DNA of 64,000 nucleotides from Dyella telluris (GTDB taxonomy: Bacteria; Pseudomonadota; Gammaproteobacteria; Xanthomonadales; Rhodanobacteraceae). Below, piece by piece: positions 1 to 8,202 of this stretch. Position 1 is the first letter of the stretch. Each line of letters opens with the position of its first letter. Below the pieces are notes generated by a model that saw nothing but the letters and a program-made list of their open reading frames with translations, ran no database searches and had not been told where the DNA came from. The stretch covers positions 2,914,001 to 2,978,000 of the forward strand of contig NZ_CP060412.1 of NCBI RefSeq assembly GCF_014297575.1. Direction: 5' to 3'. The position numbers and the translations under genes are program-made.

Positions 1-756
1 GCCGTACTGATTCAGGTCCTGGGCGCCGACCACGTCGGGTGACACGTACTGGTTGCCTGGCTCGCTGGCGTAGCGCTGGTTGCGGCTGTTGCACCAGGTG
101 TCGAAGTCATCGCCGCCTTCGATGTCGTTGACGGTGACCTCGTTGAGCGACGAATCGGTAAATTCGTATGAACGCCCTTCGGCCACCATGCGTTGCGCGC
201 CGCCTTCGCCATACACCGTGGCCCGGCCGTCGAAGTCGGTGACACGGGTGGACTTGCCATCCTCGCTGATGTCCACCCGGTAGGTGCCGGGCTGGTTGAC
301 CACCAGCGCCACGGTAGGGGTATCGATCTCATAACCCTGTCCGTTGTCGGTGCCGCGCACGGTGAGGTTGACCGTGCCCTGGGTAAGCTCGACCTGGGTG
401 AGCTGGTCATTGAGGGTGAGAAAGCCGAAGTTGGAATCGTCGGCGATGCGCAGCGTGCCGTTGTCCAGTTCCAGCTCGGCGCGCCCGTTCTGACCGGTGG
501 ACAGGCGGTCCCCCGTGGTCAGCGGGCGGTTGAGGCTGGCGTCGCCCCAGTCTTTCTCGCCGGCCGGCAGCAGGCCCACATCGCCTTCGCGATAGGACAG
601 GCGTGCAATGCGCGAGGGAGGGTCGCCAGCGCCGCTGCCGTCGTCAGGCGGCGCCTGGTCCTGCGCCTGCAGAAGTCCACTGGCGCAGATCAGCAGGACC
701 GCCGCCGTCCATCGCCAGCAGCGCGGCGACATCAGGAAAGCAGGAAGCACACGCAT
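1..756 (-). CDS. FecR/DUF6600-type secreted protein, C-terminus cut by window edge
   Basis: An open frame runs from an ATG at 756 to the window edge with no stop (252 codons). A GGAGAA ribosome site lies just upstream. Residues 1-25 form a signal peptide ending near LLQAQ. The next part is rich in Asp and Pro, then comes a FecR-like beta domain (about 45-190: segments such as RLSYREGDVGLLPAG, LTTGDRLSTGQNG, LTQGTVNLTVRG). The last visible residues, including VVGAQDLNQYG, match the join to the Trp/Tyr-rich DUF6600 region as I know it from Xanthomonadales. Most of that C-terminal region is missing here. Function is unknown. No sigma factor or TonB receptor is visible next to it, so a classical FecR anti-sigma role is not supported. 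Confidence 0.75.
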   Translation of the reverse strand, partial: MRVLPAFLMSPRCWRWTAAVLLICASGLLQAQDQAPPDDGSGAGDPPSRIARLSYREGDVGLLPAGEKDWGDASLNRPLTTGDRLSTGQNGRAELELDNGTLRIADDSNFGFLTLNDQLTQVELTQGTVNLTVRGTDNGQGYEIDTPTVALVVNQPGTYRVDISEDGKSTRVTDFDGRATVYGEGGAQRMVAEGRSYEFTDSSLNEVTVNDIEGGDDFDTWCNSRNQRYASEPGNQYVSPDVVGAQDLNQYG

Positions 757-1017
757 CGGGTTCTCCGGAACTGGGCGCGAAGTCATCGCGGAATGTGGCT
801 GGCGTTATCCGCAAAAACACGCAAGAGCGCAGCGGCCGCCGTCGAGTGCATTATGCGGATGGGCGCTCCGTTCGCTGCAAGGACCGGCAGCGTCGGGACC
901 GGAAATGGTTCAGCCGCGCGCCATCTCCGGTTCACGCCGTGTTTCGGCTACAGGCAAGCGACAGGCGCTCGGGTTGTTCCCAAGCCCCGCGGAGGCGGGT
1001 TACCATCGCCCCGCGTT

Positions 1018-1091
1018 GCGGGTGTAGCTCAATGGTAGAGCTGTAGCTTCCCAAGCTACTGACGAGGGTTCGATTCCCTTCACCCGCTCCA
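1018..1091 (+). tRNA. tRNA-Gly (anticodon CCC)
   Basis: The cloverleaf is complete. The 7-bp acceptor is GCGGGTG (1018-1024) with CACCCGC (1081-1087). A D-arm GCTC/GAGC follows, then an anticodon stem GTAGC/GCTAC around the loop TTCCCAA. The T-arm is GAGGG-TTCGATT-CCCTT. The anticodon is CCC, which reads GGG. Discriminator T and an encoded CCA end the gene. The rimB-like gene starts 43 nt downstream. Confidence 0.97.
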
Positions 1092-1134
1092 CTTTGCTCC
1101 CGACCCCACCGAGCCCCCTACACGTAATCCTGCT

Positions 1135-1590
1135 ATGGCGGATGTGACTACCCTCGGCTGGCGGGAGCGCCTGGCATTGCCGATGCTCGGCATTCCCTTG
1201 CTCAAGGCCAAGCTCGATACCGGTGCGCGCAGCAGTTCGCTGCATGTCGACGCGCTGGAAAGCTTTGAGCGGGCGGGCGATACCTGGCTGCGCTTTTCAG
1301 TCACCGTGGGCGGGCGCCATCAGGTGGCGGTGACCTGCGAAACCCTTGCACTCGATCGTCGTGTCGTGACGGACACCGGCGGGCGACGCACCATGCGCTG
1401 GTTTATCCGCACGGACGTGGTGCTGGCCGGCGAACGCTTTGCGGTGGACATCAATCTGACCGACAGGCGTCATATGCTGTTTCCCATGCTGCTCGGCCGC
1501 AGTGCGCTGCACGGGCGGTTCGTGGTGGATCCTGCGCTTTCCTATTCCAAGTCCCGCCTCATCCGGACGGGCTCGACGGGTGTTTCATGA
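1135..1590 (+). CDS. RimB-like ATP-dependent zinc protease (PF05618 family)
   Basis: This 151-residue protein has the retropepsin-like fold signature of the Zn_protease family: [12 protein letters not shown] near residues 24-35 (the DTGA motif) and a C-terminal [16 protein letters not shown]. The family is commonly encoded beside rimK. In Pseudomonas RimB is a protease that acts with RimK on glutamylated ribosomal protein S6. The stop codon overlaps the rimK start in an ATGA, so the two are translationally coupled. The length is normal for the family. The Pseudomonas RimA partner is not evident here. Substrate is inferred from the family and context. Confidence 0.85.
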   Translation: MADVTTLGWRERLALPMLGIPLLKAKLDTGARSSSLHVDALESFERAGDTWLRFSVTVGGRHQVAVTCETLALDRRVVTDTGGRRTMRWFIRTDVVLAGERFAVDINLTDRRHMLFPMLLGRSALHGRFVVDPALSYSKSRLIRTGSTGVS

Positions 1591-2504
1591 AGATCGCCAT
1601 TCTCTCGCGCAACACCCGGCTCTATTCGACCCAGCGGCTGGTCGACGTCGCGCGTGAGCGCGGCCATGTGGTGCGCGTGCTTGACCCGTTGCGCTGCTAT
1701 GTGCGCATCGCGCCGGGCAACATGTCCATCCGCTACAAGGGCAAGGCGATCAAGGGCATCGATGCGGTCATCCCGCGCATCGGCGTCACCAGCACGTTCT
1801 ACGGCACCGCCGTGCTGCGCCAGCTGGAAATGATGGGGGTGTACACGCCCAACCCGTCCGACGCCGTGCTCAGTGCCCGCGACAAGCTGCGTTCGCTGCA
1901 GATCCTTGCCGCCAAGGGGCTGGCCATGCCGGCTACCGTGTTCGGCGACAACCCGGACGACACCGCCGATGTGCTGGCCATGCTGGGCGAGCCGCCGCAT
2001 GTCATCAAACTCAACGAGGGCAGCCAGGGCACGGGCGTGGTGCTGGCGGAAAAGCGCAGCGCTTCGCAGAGCGTCATCGAGGCCTTCCGCGGCCTGTATG
2101 CCAACTTCCTCGTGCAGGAGTTCATCGCCGAGGCCAAGGGCACCGACCTGCGTTGTTTCGTGGTGGGCAAGAAGGTGGTCGCCGCCATGCAGCGCGAGGC
2201 CAGCCCCGGCGAGTTCCGCGCCAATATCCATCGGGGCGCCACGGCCCGGGCCGCCACGCTAAGCGCCGAGGAGCGCCGCATCGCGGTCCGTGCCGCCTCG
2301 GCCCTGGGACTGGGCGTAGCCGGCGTGGACATGCTTCGCTCCAAGCGGGGGCCGTTGATCCTCGAAGTGAACGCCTCGCCGGGCCTGGAAGGCATTGAAT
2401 CGGCGTCGGGCGTGGACGTGGCTGGGGCCATCATCCACTACCTGGAAACCGAGGCCGGCGCATCCCTCCAGACCCCCGCCAGGCGCCGCTCGCAGCGCGC
2501 ATAG
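1587..2504 (+). CDS. rimK: Alpha-L-glutamate ligase RimK
   Basis: This 305-residue ATP-grasp ligase adds glutamates to the C-terminus of ribosomal protein S6 in E. coli, and can make poly-alpha-glutamate in vitro. The start MKIAILSRN and the early segment [15 protein letters not shown] are typical of RimK. The ATP-grasp core follows ([31 protein letters not shown]), with the metal-binding end [12 protein letters not shown] near residues 258-270. A short basic tail (PARRRSQRA) ends the protein. It overlaps the zinc-protease gene by an ATGA, giving a two-gene ribosome-modification unit. Confidence 0.93.
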   Translation: MKIAILSRNTRLYSTQRLVDVARERGHVVRVLDPLRCYVRIAPGNMSIRYKGKAIKGIDAVIPRIGVTSTFYGTAVLRQLEMMGVYTPNPSDAVLSARDKLRSLQILAAKGLAMPATVFGDNPDDTADVLAMLGEPPHVIKLNEGSQGTGVVLAEKRSASQSVIEAFRGLYANFLVQEFIAEAKGTDLRCFVVGKKVVAAMQREASPGEFRANIHRGATARAATLSAEERRIAVRAASALGLGVAGVDMLRSKRGPLILEVNASPGLEGIESASGVDVAGAIIHYLETEAGASLQTPARRRSQRA

Positions 2505-2610
2505 ACCCTACGCCAATCGGCATTTTGACCGGCTGGCCGGCCCGGCCCTACCATCCGGGGTTCCTGCAAGGCGCATCCCGAGGGGGGAGGCGGCAGGATG
2601 GAGGAGTTCA

Positions 2611-3096
2611 ATGAAGCGCAAGTACTGGCTGCCGGTCATGGCGGCGATGATGCTCGTGTTGCAGGTGGCGTCGGTTCACGCAAAGGAAACCAAGCCTGAC
2701 GTCAAGGCCAATACCAAGGACGAATTCGCCGCGGTGGCCGATCATGTTCGTCAGCAGATGGCTCCCGGTGGTCGGTTCGCCTCCGTGGCCAAGCCCGACC
2801 AGGAAAAGGTCAACCGCGATCTCGGCAACATGGAGTCGCTGTACGACAAGTTTGGTTCGGTCGACGCCATGGACCAGTCTTCGAAGGTCGCGCTGTACAA
2901 CAACCAGTCCGAAGTGAACGCCATCCTGACGAGTCACGATGCGGACCGTGAAATCTGTGAACAAATCAAGCCGATGGGTTCGAACATTCCCAAGACGGTG
3001 TGCAAGACCCAGCGCCAGATCGACGAAGAAAACGATCAGTCGCAGCGCATGAAGCAGGACATGATGAAGGTCCAGAATCCGCGCGGCGGCGGCTGA
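2611..3096 (+). CDS. Small secreted protein of unknown function
   Basis: This protein has 161 residues and I do not recognise its function. The ATG at 2611 has a GAGGAG ribosome site 5 nt upstream and begins a clear signal peptide (residues 1-24, ending SVHA), so I prefer it to upstream in-frame starts. The mature part is charged and mostly helical, with only two cysteines (116 and 131) framing EQIKPMGSNIPKTV. Such a C...G-S...P...C pair recurs in small periplasmic proteins of Xanthomonadales and could form one disulfide. It lies 106 nt after rimK and may or may not be co-transcribed. Confidence 0.75.
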   Translation: MKRKYWLPVMAAMMLVLQVASVHAKETKPDVKANTKDEFAAVADHVRQQMAPGGRFASVAKPDQEKVNRDLGNMESLYDKFGSVDAMDQSSKVALYNNQSEVNAILTSHDADREICEQIKPMGSNIPKTVCKTQRQIDEENDQSQRMKQDMMKVQNPRGGG

Positions 3097-3149
3097 ACGG
3101 TTAACGGCGATGTGAGTACCGGTTAACCCTCGTGTAACCGCGCCGCTCC

Positions 3150-3155
3150 TATAAA
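3150..3155 (+). promoter_or_regulatory. Candidate -10 element (TATAAA)
   Basis: TATAAA is followed by GATCC in the gap between the small secreted protein and the two-component genes. The -35 region is weak (TTAACC at 3123-3128 is about 4 nt too far). A start near 3162 would give a transcript of about 110 nt ending at the terminator at 3230-3271. Confidence 0.35.
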
Positions 3156-3161
3156 GATCCC

Positions 3162-3271
3162 ACTGCGATTTGTTGGCACTTCCGCAAGGTCTGGTGACAG
3201 CAGGTTTCGGTATCGGGGCAGTAGCTTGGGCCCAGGCGAGCGACCACGAGTCGACCAGCCTGGGCTTTTTT
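3162..3271 (+). ncRNA. Candidate small RNA upstream of the two-component genes
   Basis: A good -10 at 3150-3155 and a strong intrinsic terminator at 3230-3271 bracket about 110 nt with no convincing reading frame. The terminator is too far from the previous stop (134 nt) to be an ordinary gene end, although that remains possible. I do not match it to a named RNA family. Existence is inferred from the promoter-terminator pair only. Confidence 0.35.
3230..3271 (+). terminator. Intrinsic terminator
   Basis: GCCCAGGC (3230-3237) pairs perfectly with GCCTGGGC (3258-3265). An inner CGAC/GTCG stem lies in the loop, and six T follow. Confidence 0.8.
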
Positions 3272-3329
3272 CTTGCCTGCTCTTCTCTTTCGTTCAGCTT
3301 CTTGCCTGCCCGGGCCCCTTTCCCCCGCG

Positions 3330-3346
3330 CAAGCTTGTTAAGCTTG
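3330..3346. promoter_or_regulatory. Inverted repeat upstream of the response regulator
   Basis: CAAGCTT-GTT-AAGCTTG is a perfect inverted repeat. It can also be read as AAGCTTG twice, 9 bp apart. It lies 43 nt before the response-regulator start. A self-regulatory binding site is plausible, but no binding data are implied. Confidence 0.3.
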
Positions 3347-3388
3347 TGCCCTCGGCCGGCCCTGATGCTGGCTGCGTATGGAGGACGC

Positions 3389-4075
3389 ATGCGCGTACTG
3401 GTGATCGAAGACAACAGCGATATCGCCACCAACATCGGCGATTATCTGGAAGACCGCGGCCATGTGGTCGATTTCGCCGGCGATGGCGTAACCGGCCTGC
3501 ACTTGGCCGTGGTGCATGATTTCGACGTGATCGTGCTCGATCTCACGCTGCCCGGCATGGACGGCCTGGATGTTGCCCGCAAGCTGCGCCATGAAGCGCA
3601 CAAGCAGACACCCATCCTCATGTTGACCGCCCGCGACGCCCTGGAGCAGAAGCTCACCGGGTTCGAGTCGGGTGCCGACGACTACATGACCAAGCCGTTC
3701 GCCCTGCAGGAACTGGCGGCGCGCCTGGAAGTGCTGGCCCGTCGCGGCAAGGGCCCACAGAGCCGCGTGTTGAAGGTGGGCGACCTCACCTACAACCTCG
3801 ACACGCTCACCGTGACCCGCGAAGGCAAGTCGATCCAGCTCAACCCGATCGGCCTGAAGCTTCTGCAGGCGCTGATGGAGGCCAGCCCCTCGGTGGTGAC
3901 CCGCCAGGATCTGGAGCAGCGCGTGTGGGGCGAAGAGCTGCCCGACAGCGATTCGCTGCGCGTGCACATCCATGGCCTGCGCGCAGCCATCGACAAGCCT
4001 TTCGAAAAGCCGCTGATCCATACGCGGCATGGCATCGGATACCGGATGGTCGAACCGGATGCAGTCCAGGCGTAA
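3389..4075 (+). CDS. OmpR/PhoP-family response regulator
   Basis: This 228-residue two-domain regulator starts at the ATG at 3389, just after GGAGG; longer in-frame starts would add unrelated residues. The receiver domain (1-118) has the acidic pair E7/D8, phospho-acceptor D51 in VLDLTLPGMDG, T80 and K102 (TKPF). The winged-helix DNA-binding domain (about 128-222) has GDLTYNLDTLTV, VVTRQDLEQRVWG and RVHIHGLRAAIDKPF followed by TRHGIGYRM. It resembles the PhoP/ColR-type regulators of Xanthomonadales, which respond to metals or envelope stress, but I cannot assign a stimulus. The kinase gene overlaps its 3' end. Confidence 0.92.
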   Translation: MRVLVIEDNSDIATNIGDYLEDRGHVVDFAGDGVTGLHLAVVHDFDVIVLDLTLPGMDGLDVARKLRHEAHKQTPILMLTARDALEQKLTGFESGADDYMTKPFALQELAARLEVLARRGKGPQSRVLKVGDLTYNLDTLTVTREGKSIQLNPIGLKLLQALMEASPSVVTRQDLEQRVWGEELPDSDSLRVHIHGLRAAIDKPFEKPLIHTRHGIGYRMVEPDAVQA

Positions 4076-5342
4076 GCTCAGGTTTCGCCTGATTGTCTCC
4101 TTCGCGCTGTTCGGCTTCGGCCTCAGCGCGTTGTTCGCTTTTGCCGCGCTCAACATCCGCACCCGGGTGGAGGACCAGCTGGTCAACTCCAGCCTGCTGG
4201 ACGACGCCCGCTGGGCCAACCAGCAGGCCCAGCAGCACCCGGGGACGCCCGCGGGGTCGCGCCTGCTGACCGGCAGCATGTACAGCGATCGCACCATTTA
4301 TCGGGCGCCGCTGTCGTGGCAGAACCTGGACAACGGCGTCCACGACATCTACGAGAACGACCAGGACGGCCAGCGTCGTCACTACAAACTGGCCGTTTAT
4401 CGGGAAAACGGCATCATCAGCTTTCTGCGCTACGACGTGTCGCGCGAAGAGCTGGGCAAGCAGCAGCTGATCATCAGCGTGATCGGCGCCGTGTTCCTGT
4501 TCGGCCTGTTGTCGCTGGTGCTTGGTTTCTGGCTTTCGCGCAAGGTGCTCAAGCCGGTGAGCGAGCTGGCGCGCCGGCTGCGGGATTTCCGCAAGACCGG
4601 CAAGGCCGAACCGCTGGCGCCGGATTTTGCCGACGACGAAGTGGGCGAGCTGGCACTGGCGCTGGACGAGTACTCGCAGCGACTCACCGCCATGGTCGAG
4701 CGCGACCGCGAATTCAATTCCGACGTGAGCCACGAGCTGCGTACGCCACTGGCCGTCATTTCCAGCACCACCGAGCTGCTGCAGGGCTCGCCCGACCTGA
4801 CCGACAAACTGCGCGAGCGCCTCAAGCGCATCGAGCGTTCCTCGCGCCAGGCTACCGAGCTGATCGAGGCCTTGCTGCTGCTCTCCCGTGCGGAGCGACG
4901 TGGCCCGACCCGTGGCGAAACCACGGAAGTGGCGAAAGTGGCCTCGGACGTCATCGAAAGCCAGCGTCCGCAGATGCGCGACAAGCCGCTGGAAGTGGAG
5001 TTGATCGTCAGGCAGCCGGTAAGCATCAATGCGCCGGCATCGGTGCTGGCGGTGGCGCTGACCAACCTGATCGGCAACGCCATCAAGTACACGCTCGAAG
5101 GGCGCGTCACCGTGGAGGTGAGCGGCGACCGCATCGAGGTGATCGACACCGGTCCGGGCATCAAGCCCGAGGATGCGGAGCGCCTGTTCCAGCGCGGCGT
5201 GCGTGGCGAAGGCGCGGGCGGCAGCGGTGCGGGCCTGGGCCTGGCGATCGTGCGTCGCCTGTGCGATCTCTACGGTTGGGATGTCTCGATGCGTCCGCGC
5301 ACCGGTACGAACGGCGCCGTCGCGAGCATTGTATTCAAGTAG
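4059..5342 (+). CDS. Two-component sensor histidine kinase
   Basis: This is the 427-residue partner of the preceding regulator. I chose the ATG at 4059 (17-nt overlap) because MQSRRKLRFRLIVSFALFGF is a normal basic start to a first membrane segment; an in-frame start at 4029 is possible. TM1 is about 10-31, a periplasmic sensor of about 105 residues follows, and TM2 is about 136-158. HAMP spans about 160-212. The HisKA motif FNSDVSHELRTP carries phospho-acceptor H225. The ATPase domain has an N-box (LIGNAIKYT), G1 (IDTGPGIK) and G2 (GSGAGLGLAIV). The periplasmic domain is not one I can name, so the signal is unknown. Confidence 0.92.
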   Translation: MQSRRKLRFRLIVSFALFGFGLSALFAFAALNIRTRVEDQLVNSSLLDDARWANQQAQQHPGTPAGSRLLTGSMYSDRTIYRAPLSWQNLDNGVHDIYENDQDGQRRHYKLAVYRENGIISFLRYDVSREELGKQQLIISVIGAVFLFGLLSLVLGFWLSRKVLKPVSELARRLRDFRKTGKAEPLAPDFADDEVGELALALDEYSQRLTAMVERDREFNSDVSHELRTPLAVISSTTELLQGSPDLTDKLRERLKRIERSSRQATELIEALLLLSRAERRGPTRGETTEVAKVASDVIESQRPQMRDKPLEVELIVRQPVSINAPASVLAVALTNLIGNAIKYTLEGRVTVEVSGDRIEVIDTGPGIKPEDAERLFQRGVRGEGAGGSGAGLGLAIVRRLCDLYGWDVSMRPRTGTNGAVASIVFK

Positions 5343-5377
5343 GCAACACGGCTCGGCCTGCCGCTTTGCGCTCGCCC

Positions 5378-5478
5378 GTCATTCCTCCCGCGCAGGCCGG
5401 AATCCAGTGACGTCAGTGCCAGGTTGTTGCCTTTAAACGACGTTCCGGCTACTGGATTCCAGCCAGCGCCGGAACGAC
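5378..5478. repeat. Intergenic inverted repeat (dispersed-repeat type)
   Basis: The left arm (5378-5408, GTCATTCC...GGAATCCAGT) is the imperfect reverse complement of the right arm (5451-5478, ACTGGATTCC...GGAACGAC), with about 42 nt between. The ends resemble the common proteobacterial intergenic repeat built on CTGGATTCC. It lies between convergent genes. Confidence 0.6.
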
Positions 5479-5482
5479 AAGC

Positions 5483-5523
5483 AAAAAAAAAGCGCCCGCC
5501 GCGTGACGTCGGGCGCTTTTTTT
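5483..5523. terminator. Bidirectional intrinsic terminator between kinase gene and ilvE
   Basis: AGCGCCCG (5491-5498) pairs with CGGGCGCT (5510-5517). There are eight A on the left and seven T on the right, so it serves both convergent transcripts. Confidence 0.9.
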
Positions 5524-5531
5524 GTAGCGGC

Positions 5532-6449
5532 TTACAGCGGCTCCAGCCAACCCCACTGGTCGTTGGTCTTGCCGGTGAACAGGCCGAAGAACAGCTCCTG
5601 CAGGCGTCGCGTGACGCGGCCGGCCTTGCCGTTGCCGATCTGCTTGCCGTCCACCGAGCGGATCGGGGTGATTTCCGCCGCCGTGCCGCACATCAGCAGT
5701 TCGTCGCACAGGTAGAGGTATTCGCGCGGGATGTCGCGCTCGACCACTTCAATGCCGTCCTCGTGGGCCAGCGTCTTGAGCGTGTCGCGCGTGATGCCGG
5801 TGAGGATGGAGGCGCTGGCCGGCGTGGTGTGCAGCACGCCATCGAACACCAGGAACAGGTTCTCGCCGGCGCCTTCGCTGAGCAGGCCGGTGGACGCCAT
5901 GGCGATGCCCTCGCCAAAGCCCAGGCGGCGCGCTTCGCGCGCGATCAGCTGGCCAGAGAGGTAATTGCCGCCGGCCTTGGCGCCGGCCGGAATGGTGTTC
6001 GGTGCAAAGCGCTGCCAGCTCGACACGCAGGCCTCGATACCGGTTTCCAGAGCTTCGGGGCCGAGGTAGGGGCCCATGGCCCAGGCGGCGACGGCCACGT
6101 CGATCGGCGTCTCGGCCGACAGGCCAAAGCCGCCCAGGCCGCGATACGCGACCGGACGCAGGTATGCGGCGGACAGGCCGTTCTTGCGCACCACCTCGCG
6201 GCAGGCCGCGGCCAGCTCGTCCTGCGAATAGGGCAGGACCATGTCGTAGATCTTGGCCGACTGGTACAGGCGCTTGAGGTGATCGGTCAGGCGGAAGATG
6301 GCCGCGCCATCCGGCGTTGCGTAGCTGCGGATGCCCTCGAATACCGAGGAGCCGTAGTGCAGGGCGTGCGCCATCACGTGGACGGTGGCGTCCTGCCAGG
6401 GCTTGATGGTGCCGTTCTGCCAGATCCAGTCGGGGTACTGCTGCGCCAT
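5532..6449 (-). CDS. ilvE: Branched-chain amino acid aminotransferase
   Basis: This is a 305-residue class IV PLP aminotransferase. It transfers the amino group between glutamate and the 2-oxo acids of leucine, isoleucine and valine. Family signatures are HYGSSVFEGIRSY (31-43), the PLP lysine K158 in GAKAGGNYLSG, and SEGAGENLFLV. The start at 6449 (MAQQYPDW) matches E. coli-type IlvE and has a GGAGAT site upstream; a longer frame to 6593 adds residues unlike the family. It ends next to a shared terminator and is probably monocistronic. Confidence 0.95.
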   Translation of the reverse strand: MAQQYPDWIWQNGTIKPWQDATVHVMAHALHYGSSVFEGIRSYATPDGAAIFRLTDHLKRLYQSAKIYDMVLPYSQDELAAACREVVRKNGLSAAYLRPVAYRGLGGFGLSAETPIDVAVAAWAMGPYLGPEALETGIEACVSSWQRFAPNTIPAGAKAGGNYLSGQLIAREARRLGFGEGIAMASTGLLSEGAGENLFLVFDGVLHTTPASASILTGITRDTLKTLAHEDGIEVVERDIPREYLYLCDELLMCGTAAEITPIRSVDGKQIGNGKAGRVTRRLQELFFGLFTGKTNDQWGWLEPL

Positions 6450-6531
6450 GGGGGGATCTCCGGGGGAAAAAATCGCGCCATGATACCGCGCGCGTCCTTT
6501 CCGCGATTTTGCGTAGCACCAAAGTCGGGGG

Positions 6532-7131
6532 TCAGCCGGCGGCGCGCAACCAGAGGCAACCCGAGCGACGCACGATGGTGAAGCGGCTTTCATGCGGCGC
6601 GCCGCTGCCGTCGTTGCCGGCGGTATGCACGATCAGCTGGTCGGCCTCGCCCGGGCGTGGTTTTGCGGCCGCATGATCATCCGGCGCGTCAGTGCCTATG
6701 CTGGTCGCCGGCGGGGGCGGATCGTCCTCGTCCGACGTCTTGATATCCAGCAGGGGGCGCTGCATCAGCGATCCCAGTGAGCGGATGTCGGCCACCACGG
6801 CATCGCGTCCGTAGCCGTTCCAGATCATCAGGCCCGCCAGTCGATTCGGATCACGCGTGGCGAACGCATCGACCATGCTCTGCCGCAGGTCGCTGACCGA
6901 TCCGGCGCAGGTGATCGCAGGCGGTGCGGTGGCTGTGGTGGGAGTGCCTTGCGTCACCGGCGCGGTGGCCGTTGGCGATGGCGTGTTCACCGGCGTCGCC
7001 TGCAAGGCAGCGCAAGGCTGGTCGGTGAACAACGGATTGCCATCGGGGCCGATGCAGCGGTGAATGCCGTCCTGCGCCATGGCGCAAAGGGGCAGCAGGA
7101 ACAGCAACAGCGCCAGCCAGACTCGTTTCAT
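6532..7131 (-). CDS. Secreted protein with N-terminal DUF4124-like domain
   Basis: This is a 199-residue protein of unknown role. A signal peptide (1-20, ending CAMAQ) precedes a short DUF4124-like segment (DGIHRCIGPDGNPLFTDQPC, 21-40). A Thr/Pro/Ala-rich linker (about 45-75) follows. The rest (about 75-199) is a domain I do not recognise, with three further cysteines at most. DUF4124 proteins are typical exported proteins of beta- and gammaproteobacteria. It lies between ilvE and metF on the same strand; the 82-nt gap to ilvE leaves co-transcription open. Confidence 0.8.
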   Translation of the reverse strand: MKRVWLALLLFLLPLCAMAQDGIHRCIGPDGNPLFTDQPCAALQATPVNTPSPTATAPVTQGTPTTATAPPAITCAGSVSDLRQSMVDAFATRDPNRLAGLMIWNGYGRDAVVADIRSLGSLMQRPLLDIKTSDEDDPPPPATSIGTDAPDDHAAAKPRPGEADQLIVHTAGNDGSGAPHESRFTIVRRSGCLWLRAAG

Positions 7132-7159
7132 CCGCCAAGCTTACGCCCGGCCGCGGCAG

Positions 7160-7987
7160 TTATCCGTGCAACCGGTCGAGGATCGCGCGCGTCGCTCGGG
7201 CGCGATTCAAGGTGTAGAAGTGCAGGCCCGGGGCACCGCCGTCGAGCAGGCGGCGACACAGCTGCGCCACCACATCGGCGCCCAGTTCGCGTACCGACGC
7301 CGCATCGTCTCCGTGTGCCTGCATGCGCTTGGCGATCCAGCGCGGGATTTCCGCGCCGCACATGTCGGAGAAGCGCTTGAGTTGCGAGAAATTCGCGATG
7401 GGCATGATGCCCGGCACGATGGGCACGTTCACACCCAGACGCTGCACGTCGTCGACGAAACGGAAGTACGCATCGGGGTTGAAGAAGTACTGCGTGATGG
7501 CGCCATTGGCGCCGGCGTCCACCTTGGTCTTGAAGTGGCGCAGGTCGGCCAGCGCGTCGTCGGCTTGCGGGTGCGTTTCCGGATAGGCCGCCACCTCGAT
7601 GTGGAAGTGGTCGCCCGAGTGCTCGCGGATGAAACGCACCAGCTCCGAGGCATAACGGAAGTCGCCCGGCGTGGCCATGCCCGAGGGCAGGTCGCCGCGC
7701 AGCGCCACGATGCGGCGGTAGCCGGCGGCGCGATAGTCATCAAGCAAGGCCGCCAGCTCGGCGCGGGTGCCACCCACGCAGGAAAGATGCGGCGCCACCG
7801 CCAGCCCGTGCGTGGCATGCAGGCGATGCACCGTTTCCCCCGTATAGCTCAGCGTGGACCCGCCCGCGCCGAACGTCACCGATACGTATTCAGGCACGTG
7901 CGCCTTGAGCAGATTCGCAGCCTGGTCGAGTTGGGCGCGCTGTTCGTCGGTCTTGGGCGGGAAGAACTCAAAGCTGATGGGTGGCAT
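7160..7987 (-). CDS. metF: 5,10-methylenetetrahydrofolate reductase
   Basis: This 275-residue FAD enzyme makes 5-methyltetrahydrofolate for methionine synthesis. The ATG at 7987 begins MPPISFEFFPPKTDEQ, the standard MetF start containing the catalytic glutamate; the frame extends upstream to 8140 but those residues are not MetF-like. Other family segments are SVTFGAGGST, VALRGDLP, KVDAGANGAITQYFFNP and GIMPI. No strong ribosome site is seen. An 8-bp inverted repeat lies 36 nt upstream (8023-8050) and could be an operator. The gene is divergent from the cbb3 oxidase operon. Confidence 0.95.
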   Translation of the reverse strand: MPPISFEFFPPKTDEQRAQLDQAANLLKAHVPEYVSVTFGAGGSTLSYTGETVHRLHATHGLAVAPHLSCVGGTRAELAALLDDYRAAGYRRIVALRGDLPSGMATPGDFRYASELVRFIREHSGDHFHIEVAAYPETHPQADDALADLRHFKTKVDAGANGAITQYFFNPDAYFRFVDDVQRLGVNVPIVPGIMPIANFSQLKRFSDMCGAEIPRWIAKRMQAHGDDAASVRELGADVVAQLCRRLLDGGAPGLHFYTLNRARATRAILDRLHG

Positions 7988-8022
7988 CGAGGCGATCCGG
8001 AGGGAGGCAGTGTCCGGAGTAT

Positions 8023-8050
8023 ATATCTCTTTTTCGCGATGGAGAGATAT
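8023..8050 (-). promoter_or_regulatory. Inverted repeat in the metF leader, candidate operator
   Basis: ATATCTCT (8023-8030) and AGAGATAT (8043-8050) are perfect inverted halves 12 nt apart in AT-rich DNA, 36 nt from the metF start. A second inverted repeat, TTTGTC/GACAAA, lies at 8081-8099. Either could bind a methionine-pathway regulator or form a leader hairpin. Confidence 0.45.
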
Positions 8051-8126
8051 TTGAGCGAACTGGGGTGGTAAAGCCTGAGATTTGTCTGCCTGCGACAAAC
8101 CGCGACAGGGCCTCTCCGGCATGTCG

Positions 8127-8140
8127 TTGATCCAGATCAA
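8127..8140 (+). promoter_or_regulatory. FNR/Anr box upstream of ccoN
   Basis: TTGAT-CCAG-ATCAA is a perfect match to the FNR/Anr consensus TTGAT-N4-ATCAA. Its centre is 69 nt before the ccoN start, which suits activation near -41.5 of a promoter starting around 8175. Low-oxygen induction of a cbb3 oxidase is the expected role. Confidence 0.85.
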
Positions 8141-8202
8141 ATGGCGGTCCAGAGCCGCCCCCCAGACTTCCCGCCGTTCAGTTATGTCCAGGAGTGGGCT
8201 TC

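Noticed and set aside
193..1038. 281-codon plus-strand frame opposite the FecR/DUF6600 gene, reaching into the tRNA
   Set aside because: It is antisense to a signal-peptide-bearing FecR-like protein and runs through the tRNA-Gly gene.
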